Of a DNA stretch of 64,000 nt, positions 26,245 through 35,822 are shown in pieces. The DNA comes from Micromonospora sp. M71_S20. Its GTDB lineage: Bacteria; Actinomycetota; Actinomycetes; Mycobacteriales; Micromonosporaceae. The stretch lies in assembly GCF_003664255.1 (NCBI RefSeq), contig NZ_RCCV01000001.1, positions 2,790,001 through 2,854,000 on the forward strand. The letters are read 5' to 3'. The notes under the pieces are model-generated. The model did not search any database. It worked only from the letters and a program-made list of their open reading frames with translations, and was not told where the DNA came from. How positions within the stretch are numbered: position 1 is the first letter of the stretch; every line of letters starts with the position of its first letter. The position numbers and the translations under genes were made by a program.

Positions 26245-26784
26245 TGAACCTCGCTTCACTCGTCGGGCCGCGCTGGTGCGCGGCGCTGATAGGTAGAGGG
26301 CGAAACGAGGGCCAGCGTGAACCGCCGAGTTCAAGATTTTTAGGCGGCAGCGCCCGGCGGGAAGGGACGGATCGACTTCGGCACGGTACGTAGAGACCGC
26401 AGCCAGGGGATCGCCGAGGAACAGGGGGCCCACACCGAGCCGTTCGGCCCCGAGGTTCTGGCAGCCGCCGAGCGGGCGGGGATTCGGTTAGCTGGCGGTG
26501 TGGAGGATGAGTGCCTACGCGCGGCGGTGATGGCTGCTCGGGCGTTTCCCCATTTTGACCCGCGATGCTGTGGTGGCGGCGAAGCCCGGCATCGACGCAG
26601 CCGGGCAGGTGTCTGCGGCGAAAGCCGTGGAGGCGCGCCTCGACTCGCCCAGCCGGTAGACGCTGCCGCTCACGTCGGGCACGTTAGACCGGTGGCAAGC
26701 CGAACCGGCCCGCAGCGCCGGCCGGGGCGCCTGGCCCCGTCAGCCGGCTAGCTCCCGCTGCAGCTGCCTGGCATGCTCCCGGCC
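26245..26784. other. Intergenic region without clear gene
   Basis: These 540 nt separate the leftward sigma operon from the rightward Abi_C pseudogene. Short frames exist but none has a good start, codon pattern or known motif. The left part must hold the sigma-operon promoter; no confident -35/-10 was found. Confidence 0.4.
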
Positions 26785-27533
26785 ATGAGTGAGTTGCTGT
26801 CACACTCCTCCGTCGCCGCAATCGCATCCCTTGGTGGCGGGTCCGTGACCTTCAAGGACGTTGCCACCGCCGCCGAGGCGGTCGGTCTCCGGGTCGTAGC
26901 CGACCACGGCAGCGTCAGCCGGCAGGTGGTTCGTTTCCCCTCGACCAAGGAGACGGTGCGACTGACGGTCCGTGCCGCCGATCTGACTGACCCCGCCGAC
27001 GTGGCGCGTGTGCTTCGGTTCGCTGCTCGTATCGCCGAGGTGTACGAGGCTGGCCGCGAACCCCGGCGCGACCGGCTGGTTCGATTGCGGAACTCTCTCG
27101 CCGACGACGGCTACAGCCTCGAAGCTCCAGGCGATCCGCTCGCTGTGATTACCGGCCTTGCCGCTGTGGCTGCCGCCGCCCTGCCCGACGTGACTGCCAT
27201 CCGCCAAGAGTTGGTGCGCCTGGAACGGGCTTTGCCCGACGACACGGGCGCGCTGATCGGCCGAGCGAAGAATTTGATCGAGGCCACCGCGAAGGCGGTC
27301 CTCGCCCTACGCGGCCAGCCCGTTGACGACGGCGACGACGTGCCAGCGCTGGTCTCGAAGGCCAGCCACGCCCTCGGCGTCCACGTCACTCAGGCCGCAG
27401 GTCCGCAGCTCGAGCAGGTGAAGCGGGTCCTCGGCCGGCTTCTGCGGTGGGCCGGCTCGCCGCCCGATCGGCGATCGCCTGGTGCGCGTTCATGCTGGAG
27501 GTGGCGATGGGCGGGCAGTCTGCCGCGCGCTGA
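26785..27533 (+). pseudogene. Abortive-infection family (Abi_C) gene, broken at its end
   Basis: From ATG 26785: SELLSHSSVAAIASLGGG, then a DUF-like N-terminal domain, then GALIGRAKNLIEATAKAVL and DDVPALVSKASHALGV, the Abi C-terminal domain. After VLGRLLRWAG the frame is lost. The family's usual Arg-Asn...GTGHG segment is absent, and the final helix RSAIAWCAFMLE appears only in the next frame, ending at TGA 27531-27533. A deletion plus frameshift has removed the core of the effector domain. Confidence 0.65.
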
Positions 27534-28205
27534 GGGCGAGCCGGCACCGGCTGCCTAGGTGTGGTGGTTGCGCGCCCGCGTGTCGCCGCCACCACCGCGC
27601 TCCCGGCGCTTGGCCCAGCGGCGGCCTGCAGCGGTATCGCCGGGGCCCGCAGTCTGATCCGCCGGTGGACCTGCGCCGAGCACACTGGTGCCGATCGCGG
27701 CCCAGTTGCTTTCCCGCCACCAGTTGAAGAGTTCGAGGGCGCTCAGCACGGTCACCGCTAGGGTGGCGACGAACTTCGGCCGGGCGCACACAGCGCTCGC
27801 GCTCCTCGCGAAGCGGACTCCTGACCTTGATGCATTCGGCCAGCTGCTCGCCAACGCGGGCAGCGACGTCAGTGACCCCGTCGCAGTCGCGGGCCGGCGC
27901 CCCGCCACCCGGGCCGGCACGGCCGACGAGGCGGCCCAGCTGCTCTGCATGGCCGTCACCCTGAGCATCGGCGCTGGCAGAAAGATCGTCGGACGAAAGC
28001 GGGGCATCGTCACCGACACCCCTCGGCCTGCTCCTAGCCGTCACCGACGAAACCGCCCCAACCTGGCGAGACGACTAGAATCAGCATCACTCGCAAAACG
28101 CGTGAATCAGACGCCTCTGAGAAACGCCAGCCGAATTTGCTCGTAGATCAGTCGTGTCGACGACGCCCTGTGTGGCGGTGCGGCCAAACATCTATCATCA
28201 ATCCC
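27534..28205. other. Intergenic region, no supported gene
   Basis: Several overlapping open frames exist on both strands, but all have Arg/Pro-rich, shadow-like composition and no recognisable domain or ribosome site. The region may be degraded sequence. The promoter of the 28-31 kb two-gene operon must lie near its right end, where the DNA becomes less GC-rich (28080-28205). Confidence 0.4.
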
Positions 28206-29822
28206 ATGAGTTTCGACGAGAGGGCGTTCCGTGAAGGGCGTATCAGGGAGGTTCGGCAGGAGAAGTTCCTTCGCGCCTTCCAGCTCTTCGTGGAAGCGTT
28301 CCCGGCGGCGGTCCTGCACCGGAGGGCCCTTCAGCTACTTGGCTCCGACATCGTTGATATCCGGCGCTGGGACGGCGCGGGGGACCGAGGAGCTTGGACC
28401 GCTCTCGTCCGGTTCGGCCAGGTCATGGAAGGCGCGTTGGGCCTGCATCGCGAGGTCATGGCACTCTACACCCAGGATAAGGAATTTCAGTTTCGAGACT
28501 TCCAAAAACTGAAACTATTTCGCGAGCGGCAGCCCCGAGAGCCGAGCCAGGACCTTTACCTTGTTTATGCCAACGATCCGAAGCTGCCCGCAAAGCTGCG
28601 CGACTGGACAGTAAGAGAGCCAATTAATGCGGTAGCCATGCCGCGCGGCGAGGCAGGGCCGTCCGAGCCCTCTGCACGCGGCGCAGAGTACGGGGCCGCC
28701 CAGGCGCTCTTACGTGACCTGACAAACAGTATCGCTAGTCAGAACCTGTACGAGGAGACCCTGCCGGTCACCGGCCGTGCCTTCTTCGGTCGCCGTGACC
28801 TCTTGCAGGAGTTGGCCTCGCAACTACGCAGCGGCAAGGTTTGCGGGATTTTTGGGCTACGGAAAACCGGGAAGACCTCGCTCGTCAAGGAACTCGGCCG
28901 ACAGTTGGTGATTGCCTCGCCCACACAGCGAATCTTCGTGCTGCGCGACATGGAAGACCTGCCGAAAGACCCCAACGAACACAGCGCAGCGCTACAAATG
29001 GACCTGACGGCCAGCCTGCTACCGAAGCTCCGCGAGCTAAAGCTTCGCACTCACGAACTTACACAGTTGACCAAGGAATCTAGTCTTAGCGAGTTCCGAC
29101 GCGCAATGCAGGCAATGTTGGGTCATGAGAGCTCCCGAGACATTCAGATGGTGGTGGCCCTGGACGAGATCGAATCATTGATCGGGAAGGATCCGCGGCG
29201 CTCACTCGACCGTCCGTACGTGCCCGAGTTCCTCGGCATCATGCGCAGCCTGGTGCAGGAGAACCCGAACTTCAATGTGGTTATCGCTGGCCTGACCAGC
29301 GCCGTCCTCGAGGCCGGCGTCCTTTATGGGCGGGAGAATCCGCTGTTTGCTTGGGCAAAGCCTTACTATATGCCACCGTTTGACCGGGGGGCAGCCGACG
29401 ATCTGGTGCGGGACATAGGTGCGCGGATGGCAGTACGCTGGAGTGACGACGCGCTGGATAAGGTATTCGCCCTGTCCGGCGGGCACGTCTTCCTCCACCG
29501 ATCGCTGTGCGCACGGATTGCCGACAATCTGCCGCTTGACCTCAGCTCCCGGGAAGTGACTCCGCAACGCGTGGACTCCGTTCAGCGGTCCTGGCGGCGT
29601 GGGATTGCTGAACAGTTACAGGAAATGCTGTCCAGTCTCGACCGGTTCTATCCCGATGCCGCCGACGTCCTCCGGCTACTCTCCGGGACCGATATCGACC
29701 CGGAGGAGGTCGACCGTGCCTATCCGTCGCAGATCGAACACCTACTCAAGCTTGGCCTCATCGACGAAGCGGCGTATGGCTACGAATTGACCGCTTTTAG
29801 CCGTATGGCGTTGCGGACGTGA
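28206..29822 (+). CDS. AAA/STAND-type NTPase, candidate defence sensor
   Basis: A 538-aa protein. Residues 1-180 form a helical N-terminal domain. A P-loop NTPase follows: Walker A GLRKTGKTSLV (217-227), Walker B MVVALDEIESL (315-325), and a sensor-like VVIAGLTS (358-365). A C-terminal winged-helix-like end holds IEHLLKLGLIDEAAYGYEL. The preceding GRAFFGRRDLLQEL (190-203) is the usual entry to STAND/ORC-type ATPases. ATG 28206 is the first good start. It overlaps the HEPN gene start (GTGA), and its lower GC suggests transfer. A switch-type sensor role is inferred. Confidence 0.75.
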   Translation: MSFDERAFREGRIREVRQEKFLRAFQLFVEAFPAAVLHRRALQLLGSDIVDIRRWDGAGDRGAWTALVRFGQVMEGALGLHREVMALYTQDKEFQFRDFQKLKLFRERQPREPSQDLYLVYANDPKLPAKLRDWTVREPINAVAMPRGEAGPSEPSARGAEYGAAQALLRDLTNSIASQNLYEETLPVTGRAFFGRRDLLQELASQLRSGKVCGIFGLRKTGKTSLVKELGRQLVIASPTQRIFVLRDMEDLPKDPNEHSAALQMDLTASLLPKLRELKLRTHELTQLTKESSLSEFRRAMQAMLGHESSRDIQMVVALDEIESLIGKDPRRSLDRPYVPEFLGIMRSLVQENPNFNVVIAGLTSAVLEAGVLYGRENPLFAWAKPYYMPPFDRGAADDLVRDIGARMAVRWSDDALDKVFALSGGHVFLHRSLCARIADNLPLDLSSREVTPQRVDSVQRSWRRGIAEQLQEMLSSLDRFYPDAADVLRLLSGTDIDPEEVDRAYPSQIEHLLKLGLIDEAAYGYELTAFSRMALRT

Positions 29823-31165
29823 GCGAACACGGCGAATGGTACTCCGACATCGCCGAGGCCATGACCGGACGAATGTTGGCATACCTCCAAGCGGGCGCGC
29901 TGTCCAGGTCAGCGCGCTTCGAAGACGACCTCCGCGGTGCACTTGAGAATCGGGGCTTTGTGGTGCACCGGGTCGACTGGGCAACCGCGGCGCGGGACGG
30001 CTGGGAACGTGCCCTTCCACCTGCCGCTGACCTCGGGCCGGGAAACGTTGTGCTCCTCTGGCATCCGGAAACGGTCGCCAACCTGCGCGACTTCGAGGAC
30101 ATCCTGCGACAGAGTCGTCCGAAAGGCCAGGCGGCGATAGCCTCCGGGGCGCGCCTGATCGTCGTGTCGACACGTCCGAAGCGGTTCTTCCCGGAGCCGG
30201 ACGGATCCTCAATAGTCGCGGATTGCAGTCGGCTCCGGCCAATCTCGATCGACGCCAGCCGCCTCCGGTCCATGCACGCCGACCTAGAGCCTGCGGCGGC
30301 GGAGCGGATCATTAGCTTCGCCAGCGGCACGGTCGCGCTCACCGAGTACTATCTGCAGCTCGAATTCGCCGATCTTTCTGGCAACGAGAAGCGGCGCCAG
30401 GCTGGCCAGTTTCTGCGTACGACCCTGTTGCAGGCAGTCGACGAGCTCGGCACGGGCATCCTCGCTCTGCTCAATCACTTGGTGCTCGAGTGCGACGTGC
30501 TGGACATGCCCCAGGAAGACCTCGCCGAACACCAGATTGCCGCGCTCGAGTCGGCCTGCCTGCTGCGGGTGAACGACTTCGACGGCACTGCGCACCTTTT
30601 CGCCGAGCCATGGCGGGCTGAGGTCAAGGACTGTCTCGGGACTGTGTTGCGGTCCGTCGTCTCTCCTCCAGCAGAGTGGGAAGTACTGGCCCGGAAGATG
30701 TTCACCTTCGAGCGGACGGTTCGCAAGATGGTGATGGAGATACTGCTGGAGGTGCATGGTGAGGACTGGCGCAAGGTGCTAGGCGAGCGAGGGGCGAAGG
30801 CGTTCGGTTTGGCCCGCAATGACACAAATGTGTCAGCGGCGTCCCTCGACGAAATGTACACCCCTCTAGACTGGTTTTTGCTGGAGGATCTGCTCGACCT
30901 CGCCGCCGAACTCGCTACGGCACACGGCTCGGTTCGAGGCGTGCGAGCAGGTGAGTGGGCCCGGCTGAAGGTGCAGGTGGTCCCGATCCGCAACCGGGTT
31001 GCGCACGTGCGGTTACCCCTGGAAACCGACGCAGCCACTGTGCGATCGGCGCTGCTAAACCTCGACGCTCGGATGCGGGCGTTCGAGCGCGACCGCCTGA
31101 GAGATCCGGCCAACGTCGAAGCCACCCCTGAAAGCGTTGGTCCCGGCGCGACGGGGATCGGCTGA
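29819..31165 (+). CDS. HEPN-domain protein, candidate effector
   Basis: A 448-aa protein from GTG 29819. The N-terminal part (1-150) has alternating strands and helices (GNVVLLWHPETV, GARLIVVSTRP); the middle is helical. The C-terminal domain (about 295-425) looks like the Swt1-type HEPN fold: ERTVRKMVMEILLEVHG, PLDWFLLEDLLDL, then VPIRNRVAHVRLPL with Arg391-x4-His396, the RxxxxH RNase signature. With the NTPase it would make a sensor-plus-RNase pair. No matching named system is known to me. Confidence 0.72.
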   Translation: MSEHGEWYSDIAEAMTGRMLAYLQAGALSRSARFEDDLRGALENRGFVVHRVDWATAARDGWERALPPAADLGPGNVVLLWHPETVANLRDFEDILRQSRPKGQAAIASGARLIVVSTRPKRFFPEPDGSSIVADCSRLRPISIDASRLRSMHADLEPAAAERIISFASGTVALTEYYLQLEFADLSGNEKRRQAGQFLRTTLLQAVDELGTGILALLNHLVLECDVLDMPQEDLAEHQIAALESACLLRVNDFDGTAHLFAEPWRAEVKDCLGTVLRSVVSPPAEWEVLARKMFTFERTVRKMVMEILLEVHGEDWRKVLGERGAKAFGLARNDTNVSAASLDEMYTPLDWFLLEDLLDLAAELATAHGSVRGVRAGEWARLKVQVVPIRNRVAHVRLPLETDAATVRSALLNLDARMRAFERDRLRDPANVEATPESVGPGATGIG

Positions 31166-31339
31166 TTCTGCTCGTGAAGTTGAGCCTGCCGCAGCAGCGG
31201 CTCTGTCTGCACGGCTCCTCACCAGACTGGCCACATTCCCGGGCGTAAGACGGGGCCGGCTACTCGGGCTAGCGGGACAGAGGTCCAGAATGAGGCCTAT
31301 TCATCGTGATGGTCCTGGTCACGGTGGGTGCGGGAAAGG

Positions 31340-32083
31340 GTCTGTCGGCATAGGAGGAGGTTCCGAACTATCTGGTCGACCTCATCCGCGCCGAACGCAT
31401 CCGGTGTCAAGGCCGGTGGCGCCTCGACACCGGCCAGCAGGCCATACTTGCCCTGCCCATCTGCGTAACGGGGACATTATCGCCCGTCTGGCCTGCGGCT
31501 TCGCGGTAAGCGTAACGACGGCCTGGCGGTACGTCCGGGAAGCCATCGACCTGCTCGCCGCTCATGCCGAGGACCTGAACGCGGCCATACGGCGTATCGC
31601 CCGGCTCACGTACGCGATCCTCGACGGCACCCTGATCCCGATCGACCGGGTCGCGGACCAGAGGCCGTACTACTCCGGGAAGCACACGCGGCATGGAGTC
31701 AACGTTCAGTTCACTGCGGACTGCAAGGGATGCCCTCATCTGGGCCTCGCTCGCCCTGCCGGGCGCCGTTCACGACCTGACCGCCGGCCGCACCCACGGC
31801 TTGATCGACGCGCTGGTCAACGCGAATGTGATGACCTTCGCCGACAAGGCATGCCAAGGCGCCGGCGGCAGCATCGGCACGCCCTTCAAGCGCCGCCGTC
31901 ACCGGCCGCGACTGTCCCGCCGGCAGGAGACCGTCAACCGGCACCACGCCAAGATCCTGGCCGTCGGCGAGCGTGCCGTCGCCACCCTCAAGGGCTGAAG
32001 ATCCTGGCGAAGCTCCGCTGCTGCCCCCGACGCACCACCGAGATCGTCCAGGCCATCCTCGCTCTACATTATGGTCCGACCAG
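31340..32083 (+). pseudogene. Broken IS5-like (DDE_Tnp_4) transposase
   Basis: Pieces in successive frames read ARLACGFAVSVTTAWRYVRE (HTH), YAILDGTLIPIDRV (first Asp), LPGAVHDLTAGRTHGLID (second Asp) and RAVATLKG, then after a lost base KILAKLRCCPRRTTEIV. Frame changes fall near 31720 and 31996. The start is also lost. It lies between the NTPase-HEPN pair and the integrase end of the conjugative element. Confidence 0.8.
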
Positions 32084-32115
32084 CCAAAACCCACGATGAA
32101 AAACGGGAACGCGTG

Positions 32116-32150
32116 AAACCGGCCCCTCCCGAGGCAGGAGGGGCCGGTTT
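32116..32150. terminator. Strong 14-bp hairpin at the element end
   Basis: AAACCGGCCCCTCC (32116-32129) and GGAGGGGCCGGTTT (32137-32150) are perfectly complementary around a 7-nt loop. The right arm ends in TTT and the left begins with AAA, so it can terminate in both directions. It sits 68 nt past the integrase stop. The attachment site may be close to it, but none can be identified without the other end. Confidence 0.75.
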
Positions 32151-32217
32151 CGTATCGATCTCCGTGTCGGGCTGCTGCGGCGTCGTTGGAGCCCTGCCGA
32201 GCGGATGCGGGGGTGGT

Positions 32218-33693
32218 TCAGGCAGCGCGCTTGTCGCGGGGGATGAGGTCGGCGACGGCGTCGGCGCTGCCGCGTTCCAGTTCGAGGATGACAGTGGTGT
32301 AGGTGTCGGAGGTCAGCCCGATGGTGGAGTGTCCGAGGGTTTCCTGGACCTCTTTCATGTCGGCGCCGCCGTGGCGGAGGTAGGTGGCGGCGCAGTGGCG
32401 TAGGTCGTGCAACCGCACCGGCGGCAGGCTGGCCTTCGTGACGAGGCGGTCGAAGCGGTCGCTGATCGTCTGGGGATGCCACGCGTTGCCGTCAGGGCGG
32501 ACAAAGAACCTGCCGGTGTAGGGCCACTGGTTGCCGTTGACGTGTTGCCAGCGGCGGCGTATATCGAGGTAGGCGCGTAGGGCGGTGATGGTTTTCGGGC
32601 CGAGGGGGACGGTCCGGTCGCCGGCGTCGCTTTTGACGGGCCGGACGATGGGGGTGTAGCCGACGGTGGTGATCTGCTCGACGACGGTGAGGTAGCCGGC
32701 GTCGAGGTCGACGTCGTGGTCACGCAGCCCGCACGCTTCACCGCGGCGTAACCCTCGGTGCAGGATCAGCAGGAACATCGCGTAGAGGGCGATGTCGTGG
32801 CGCTCGGCGTGGTCGAGGAACCGTCCGGCCTGCTCCGGCATCCACACCATGACCGGACTCGGGCGGTTCCCGGTGACCTGCCAGTGCTGAACCGCCTTCG
32901 CGGTCCACACCCGTGCCCTGGGTCGTTTCCCGGAGGGCAGTTCGACGCCGAGAGCGGGGTTGCTGGGAATCAGCTTCGACCGGATGACGGCGTCGTTGAG
33001 TGCCTTGCGGACTGTGGCGTACAACCGTTGCATGCTCGAGGCACCCATCGGTCGTACCCCTTTGACCATCGCGCGGATGTGGGGGTCGGTGCTGGCGCGG
33101 GCGGCGCGGATCTCGTCCTGCTTGAGTGCGATGGCGGTGAACATGGCCTCGATGTGGCTGGTGCGCAGGCTTTGGATCGGGATTGTGCCGAGGTGGGGGA
33201 TCAGGTACTGGCGGATGTGGTCGGAGTAGCCGCGTACCGTTTTCTCTGCCAGGCCCCGACGTCCGGCAAGCCAGGCGGTGAGGTATTCCCCGGTGGTGGT
33301 GGGCACGCTGGCGGGCACACCGGCGCGGACGCGGGCGGCGACCGCGTCGCGGTCGGGTAGTGGGGTGCCGGGCCGGCAGGCGTGCAGCAGGTCGCCGATC
33401 TGCGCGGCGAGGTCGGTGTCGCCGTCGGCGAGTTCGAGCAGGCTGCGGGCGTGACGCAGTTCGCTGGTGGCGGTGTCGCGGCTGTCGAAGCCGCTGCGGC
33501 GTAGCTGCCGGCGGGTCTGTCGGGGTCGGACGGGTAGTTCGATTTGGTAGCCCCACACGCCGTGGGTGGGGTGCCAGCCGCCGCCGGGGCGGCGTAGTTT
33601 CGGGCATCGCCCGCCTAGCCTTTTGCCGGTGTCGGGGTCGGTGCAGGTGCAGCGTTTGGTGATGGCGCCTTCGGGGCTGCTCGGGCGGGTCAC
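32218..33693 (-). CDS. int: Tyrosine integrase of the conjugative element
   Basis: A 491-aa recombinase. The Cys-containing N-terminus (KRCTCTDPDTGKRLGGRC) is common in actinobacterial ICE integrases, followed by a SAM-like core-binding domain. Catalytic residues are visible: Arg316 (GLRRGE), Lys354 (VKSDAG), His429 and Arg432 (HDLRH), His455 (LGHSTI) and Tyr465 (SDTYT). It would integrate and excise the element. GTG 33693 overlaps the upstream gene's stop; longer in-frame extensions are Arg-rich shadow. It points outward, so att lies between 32083 and 32217. Confidence 0.93.
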   Translation of the reverse strand: MTRPSSPEGAITKRCTCTDPDTGKRLGGRCPKLRRPGGGWHPTHGVWGYQIELPVRPRQTRRQLRRSGFDSRDTATSELRHARSLLELADGDTDLAAQIGDLLHACRPGTPLPDRDAVAARVRAGVPASVPTTTGEYLTAWLAGRRGLAEKTVRGYSDHIRQYLIPHLGTIPIQSLRTSHIEAMFTAIALKQDEIRAARASTDPHIRAMVKGVRPMGASSMQRLYATVRKALNDAVIRSKLIPSNPALGVELPSGKRPRARVWTAKAVQHWQVTGNRPSPVMVWMPEQAGRFLDHAERHDIALYAMFLLILHRGLRRGEACGLRDHDVDLDAGYLTVVEQITTVGYTPIVRPVKSDAGDRTVPLGPKTITALRAYLDIRRRWQHVNGNQWPYTGRFFVRPDGNAWHPQTISDRFDRLVTKASLPPVRLHDLRHCAATYLRHGGADMKEVQETLGHSTIGLTSDTYTTVILELERGSADAVADLIPRDKRAA

Positions 33694-34043
33694 GGTTCCT
33701 TCTTTCCAACGCCGCCGTTGGTGTCCGGCGGGGTGATGCTTCTGATTGCGTCGTGGTGATCGACGCTTCGCTTCGCGTCCGGCGTCAAGTCGCCGGTGGC
33801 GGGCGGCAGCCCGAGGGCGGTGAGGATTCCGGCGACGGGCACCTTGTAACGGAAGCCGACCCGCAGGACCGGCACCGGGAAGTCGCCGGTGCGGGCGAGT
33901 TCGTAGGACAGGGCGCGGCCGAGGCCGAAGACCCGGCCCGCGGTGGGCAGGTCGGTGATCGCGCCGAGCGCGCGGATGCGCTCCTCGGTCCACACCTCAC
34001 CGCGGTGCTCGCCACTGCTCGGGTTGGTGGGGTTGGTGCTCAC
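33690..34043 (-). CDS. Excisionase-like small DNA-binding protein
   Basis: A 117-aa protein coupled to the integrase by a GTGA overlap. LPTAGRVFGLGRALSYELAR is the HTH of the AlpA/Xis type, and VGFRYKVPVAGILTALGL fits the wing seen in these helper proteins. It probably serves as recombination directionality factor or integrase regulator. Confidence 0.75.
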   Translation of the reverse strand: MSTNPTNPSSGEHRGEVWTEERIRALGAITDLPTAGRVFGLGRALSYELARTGDFPVPVLRVGFRYKVPVAGILTALGLPPATGDLTPDAKRSVDHHDAIRSITPPDTNGGVGKKEP

Positions 34044-34420
34044 GGTGGCACTCCGATCGCAGAGAGAACGAAGAAGTCAGGTCGAGTTGGTGGTAGGCGG
34101 CAGGGCCGGGGCGTCCAGACATGCGGACGCTCCGGCCCTCGCAGACGTGGTAGGGGTGGATCTGGTGGGCGAGCAGAGGGCAGGCTGGCATGGCGTGCGC
34201 TGCCGACCGGTCGTGTTGTCCGCGCCGGAGTCACCGGCAACCCAGCGGCCGATGCCGTAGCCGTGCGCACCCCTGGGATCGGTGGCGAGGTGGTGACCGT
34301 GTCGACAGCGCGCCGTCGGACAGGGCAAGAGAACCGGCTGCGAGTCTGTCGAGGTAGAAGAGGCTGTTCCGGCCGGGTGGTACTCGTATCCGGCTAACGG
34401 TGTGGTGGGGAGGCCGATGC
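34044..34420. other. Intergenic region, xis-int promoter expected
   Basis: These 377 nt lie between the start of the excisionase-like gene and the end of the leftward methyltransferase operon. Open frames here are Pro/Arg-rich shadows. No hairpin or repeat stands out. Confidence 0.4.
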
Positions 34421-35822
34421 TTACGAGGGCATCTCCCAACGGTGGGGGCACAGCAGCAGCCGCAACGCGACGGCTGCCTGTTGGGGGACGACGCCGTTGC
34501 CGAGGACCCGCAGCGCGCCGGTGCGCGGTAACGCGAGCGTCGGGTCGGTGACGTGGCCGGTGTCCAGGCCCATGAGCCATTCCACGAACGGCGGTGCGAG
34601 GACCGGTTTGCCGTGTCGTCCCGGTTGGGTCGGCTCCGGCACTGGACGGCCGAGCAGTAGCTCCCAGCGTGCCACCGCCGCGGCGTAGACGCCCCACCGG
34701 TCGGCGTCGGGGTGGCCCAGCCCGGCCACGGTGGTGCGCAGGTCCGCGCCGCCGTCGCCGTGACGGCCGGGTCCGCGGGCGTCGGAGGCGCGGGGGGTGG
34801 GCAGGGTCCGGGCCGGTACCCGCACGGCCGCCGACGGCAGGGTGAGGTCCCCGTGCGACCCGCGCTGCCCGGGGCAGCCCTTGGTGCCGTCGCTGGCCCT
34901 CGGCGTGGGCAATAGCACCTGCGACAGCGGCGGTCGCCACCCGGATCCGGCTCGCCGGCCCGGGGTGCCGGTGTCACTGGCCCTGGGCGTCGGCAGCAGC
35001 CGGGCCCCGTCGGTCAGGGTGCGGTCCACGTGTCCGGTGGGTGTGGCGCGTGCGGCGGTGGCATTCGCGGAGGAGCGGCTGTCCGCCGCCGTCAGTGTCG
35101 GCGGCAGCCGGGTGGCGATGCCGGCGAGGCGTGGCCGGCGGGCCGCCCCGGCCGATGGGGACACGTTCGACCCGTAGGCCACCGTGGTCGGGGTTGGTAG
35201 TAGGCCGTGGCGGGTTCCGGTCGGCTCGATGAGGTCGGGCAACCCGTACTGGTGGCCGGGGCCCTTGCCGTCACGGGCGCACGGTGTCGGCAAGGTCCGC
35301 ACCTCCCTCGAGTGACTCGACGGGAGTGGCCAGCAGGAACAGCCGGTCGCGGCGGTGGGCGGCGCCGACGTCGGATGCGCGTAGGCATAGCCAGCTCGTG
35401 TCGTACCCGATCGCGGCCAGATCACGGTGGACGACGTCGAGCCCTCGCCGAAGGAGAGCGGCGACGTTCTCCACGAAGAGCAGCTGCGGTCGAAGGACGC
35501 GAACGGCTTCGGCGACGTGGTTCCAGACGCTGGAGTGCTCACCGGTGATGCCGACACGTCTGCCGGCGTTGGAGATGTCCTGACAAGGGAATCCAGCGGT
35601 GACGATGTCGACGGGCGCGACTGTCGTCCAGTCGACGGTGCGGATGTCGCCGAGGTTGGCGACGTGTGGCCAGTGGTGAGCGCAGACGGTGGCGGCGTGC
35701 CGGTCGATTTCGGCGTACCAGACGAGCCGGCCGCCGAGCACCAGCTCGACGGCCATGTCGAGCCCGCCGTATCCGCTGCAGAGGGATCCGATGCGGGGGG
35801 CGGTGGTGTGCGCGATGCTCAC
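34421..35822 (-). pseudogene. C5-cytosine DNA methyltransferase, frameshifted
   Basis: From GTG 35822 (GGGGAGG upstream): motif I IGSLCSGYGGLD, motif IV GFPCQDIS with catalytic Cys80, motif VI FVENV, motif VIII AAHRRDRLFLLA. That frame stops at 35271. One base shifted at about 35290, the protein continues with LPTPCARDGKGPGHQYGL, repeated LLPTPRASDTGTPGR-type target-recognition segments, WLMGLDTGHVTDP and motif X RVLGNGVVPQQAAVALRLL, ending at 34421. Without the indel it is a normal phage/ICE-type m5C methyltransferase of about 467 aa. Confidence 0.82.

Noticed and set aside
27490..28146. Two overlapping open frames on opposite strands as hypothetical genes
   Set aside because: Both have Arg/Pro-rich, low-information composition and lack ribosome sites or recognisable domains.
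32083..32217. tRNA gene as attachment site next to the integrase
   Set aside because: No cloverleaf or T-arm sequence could be found in the region.
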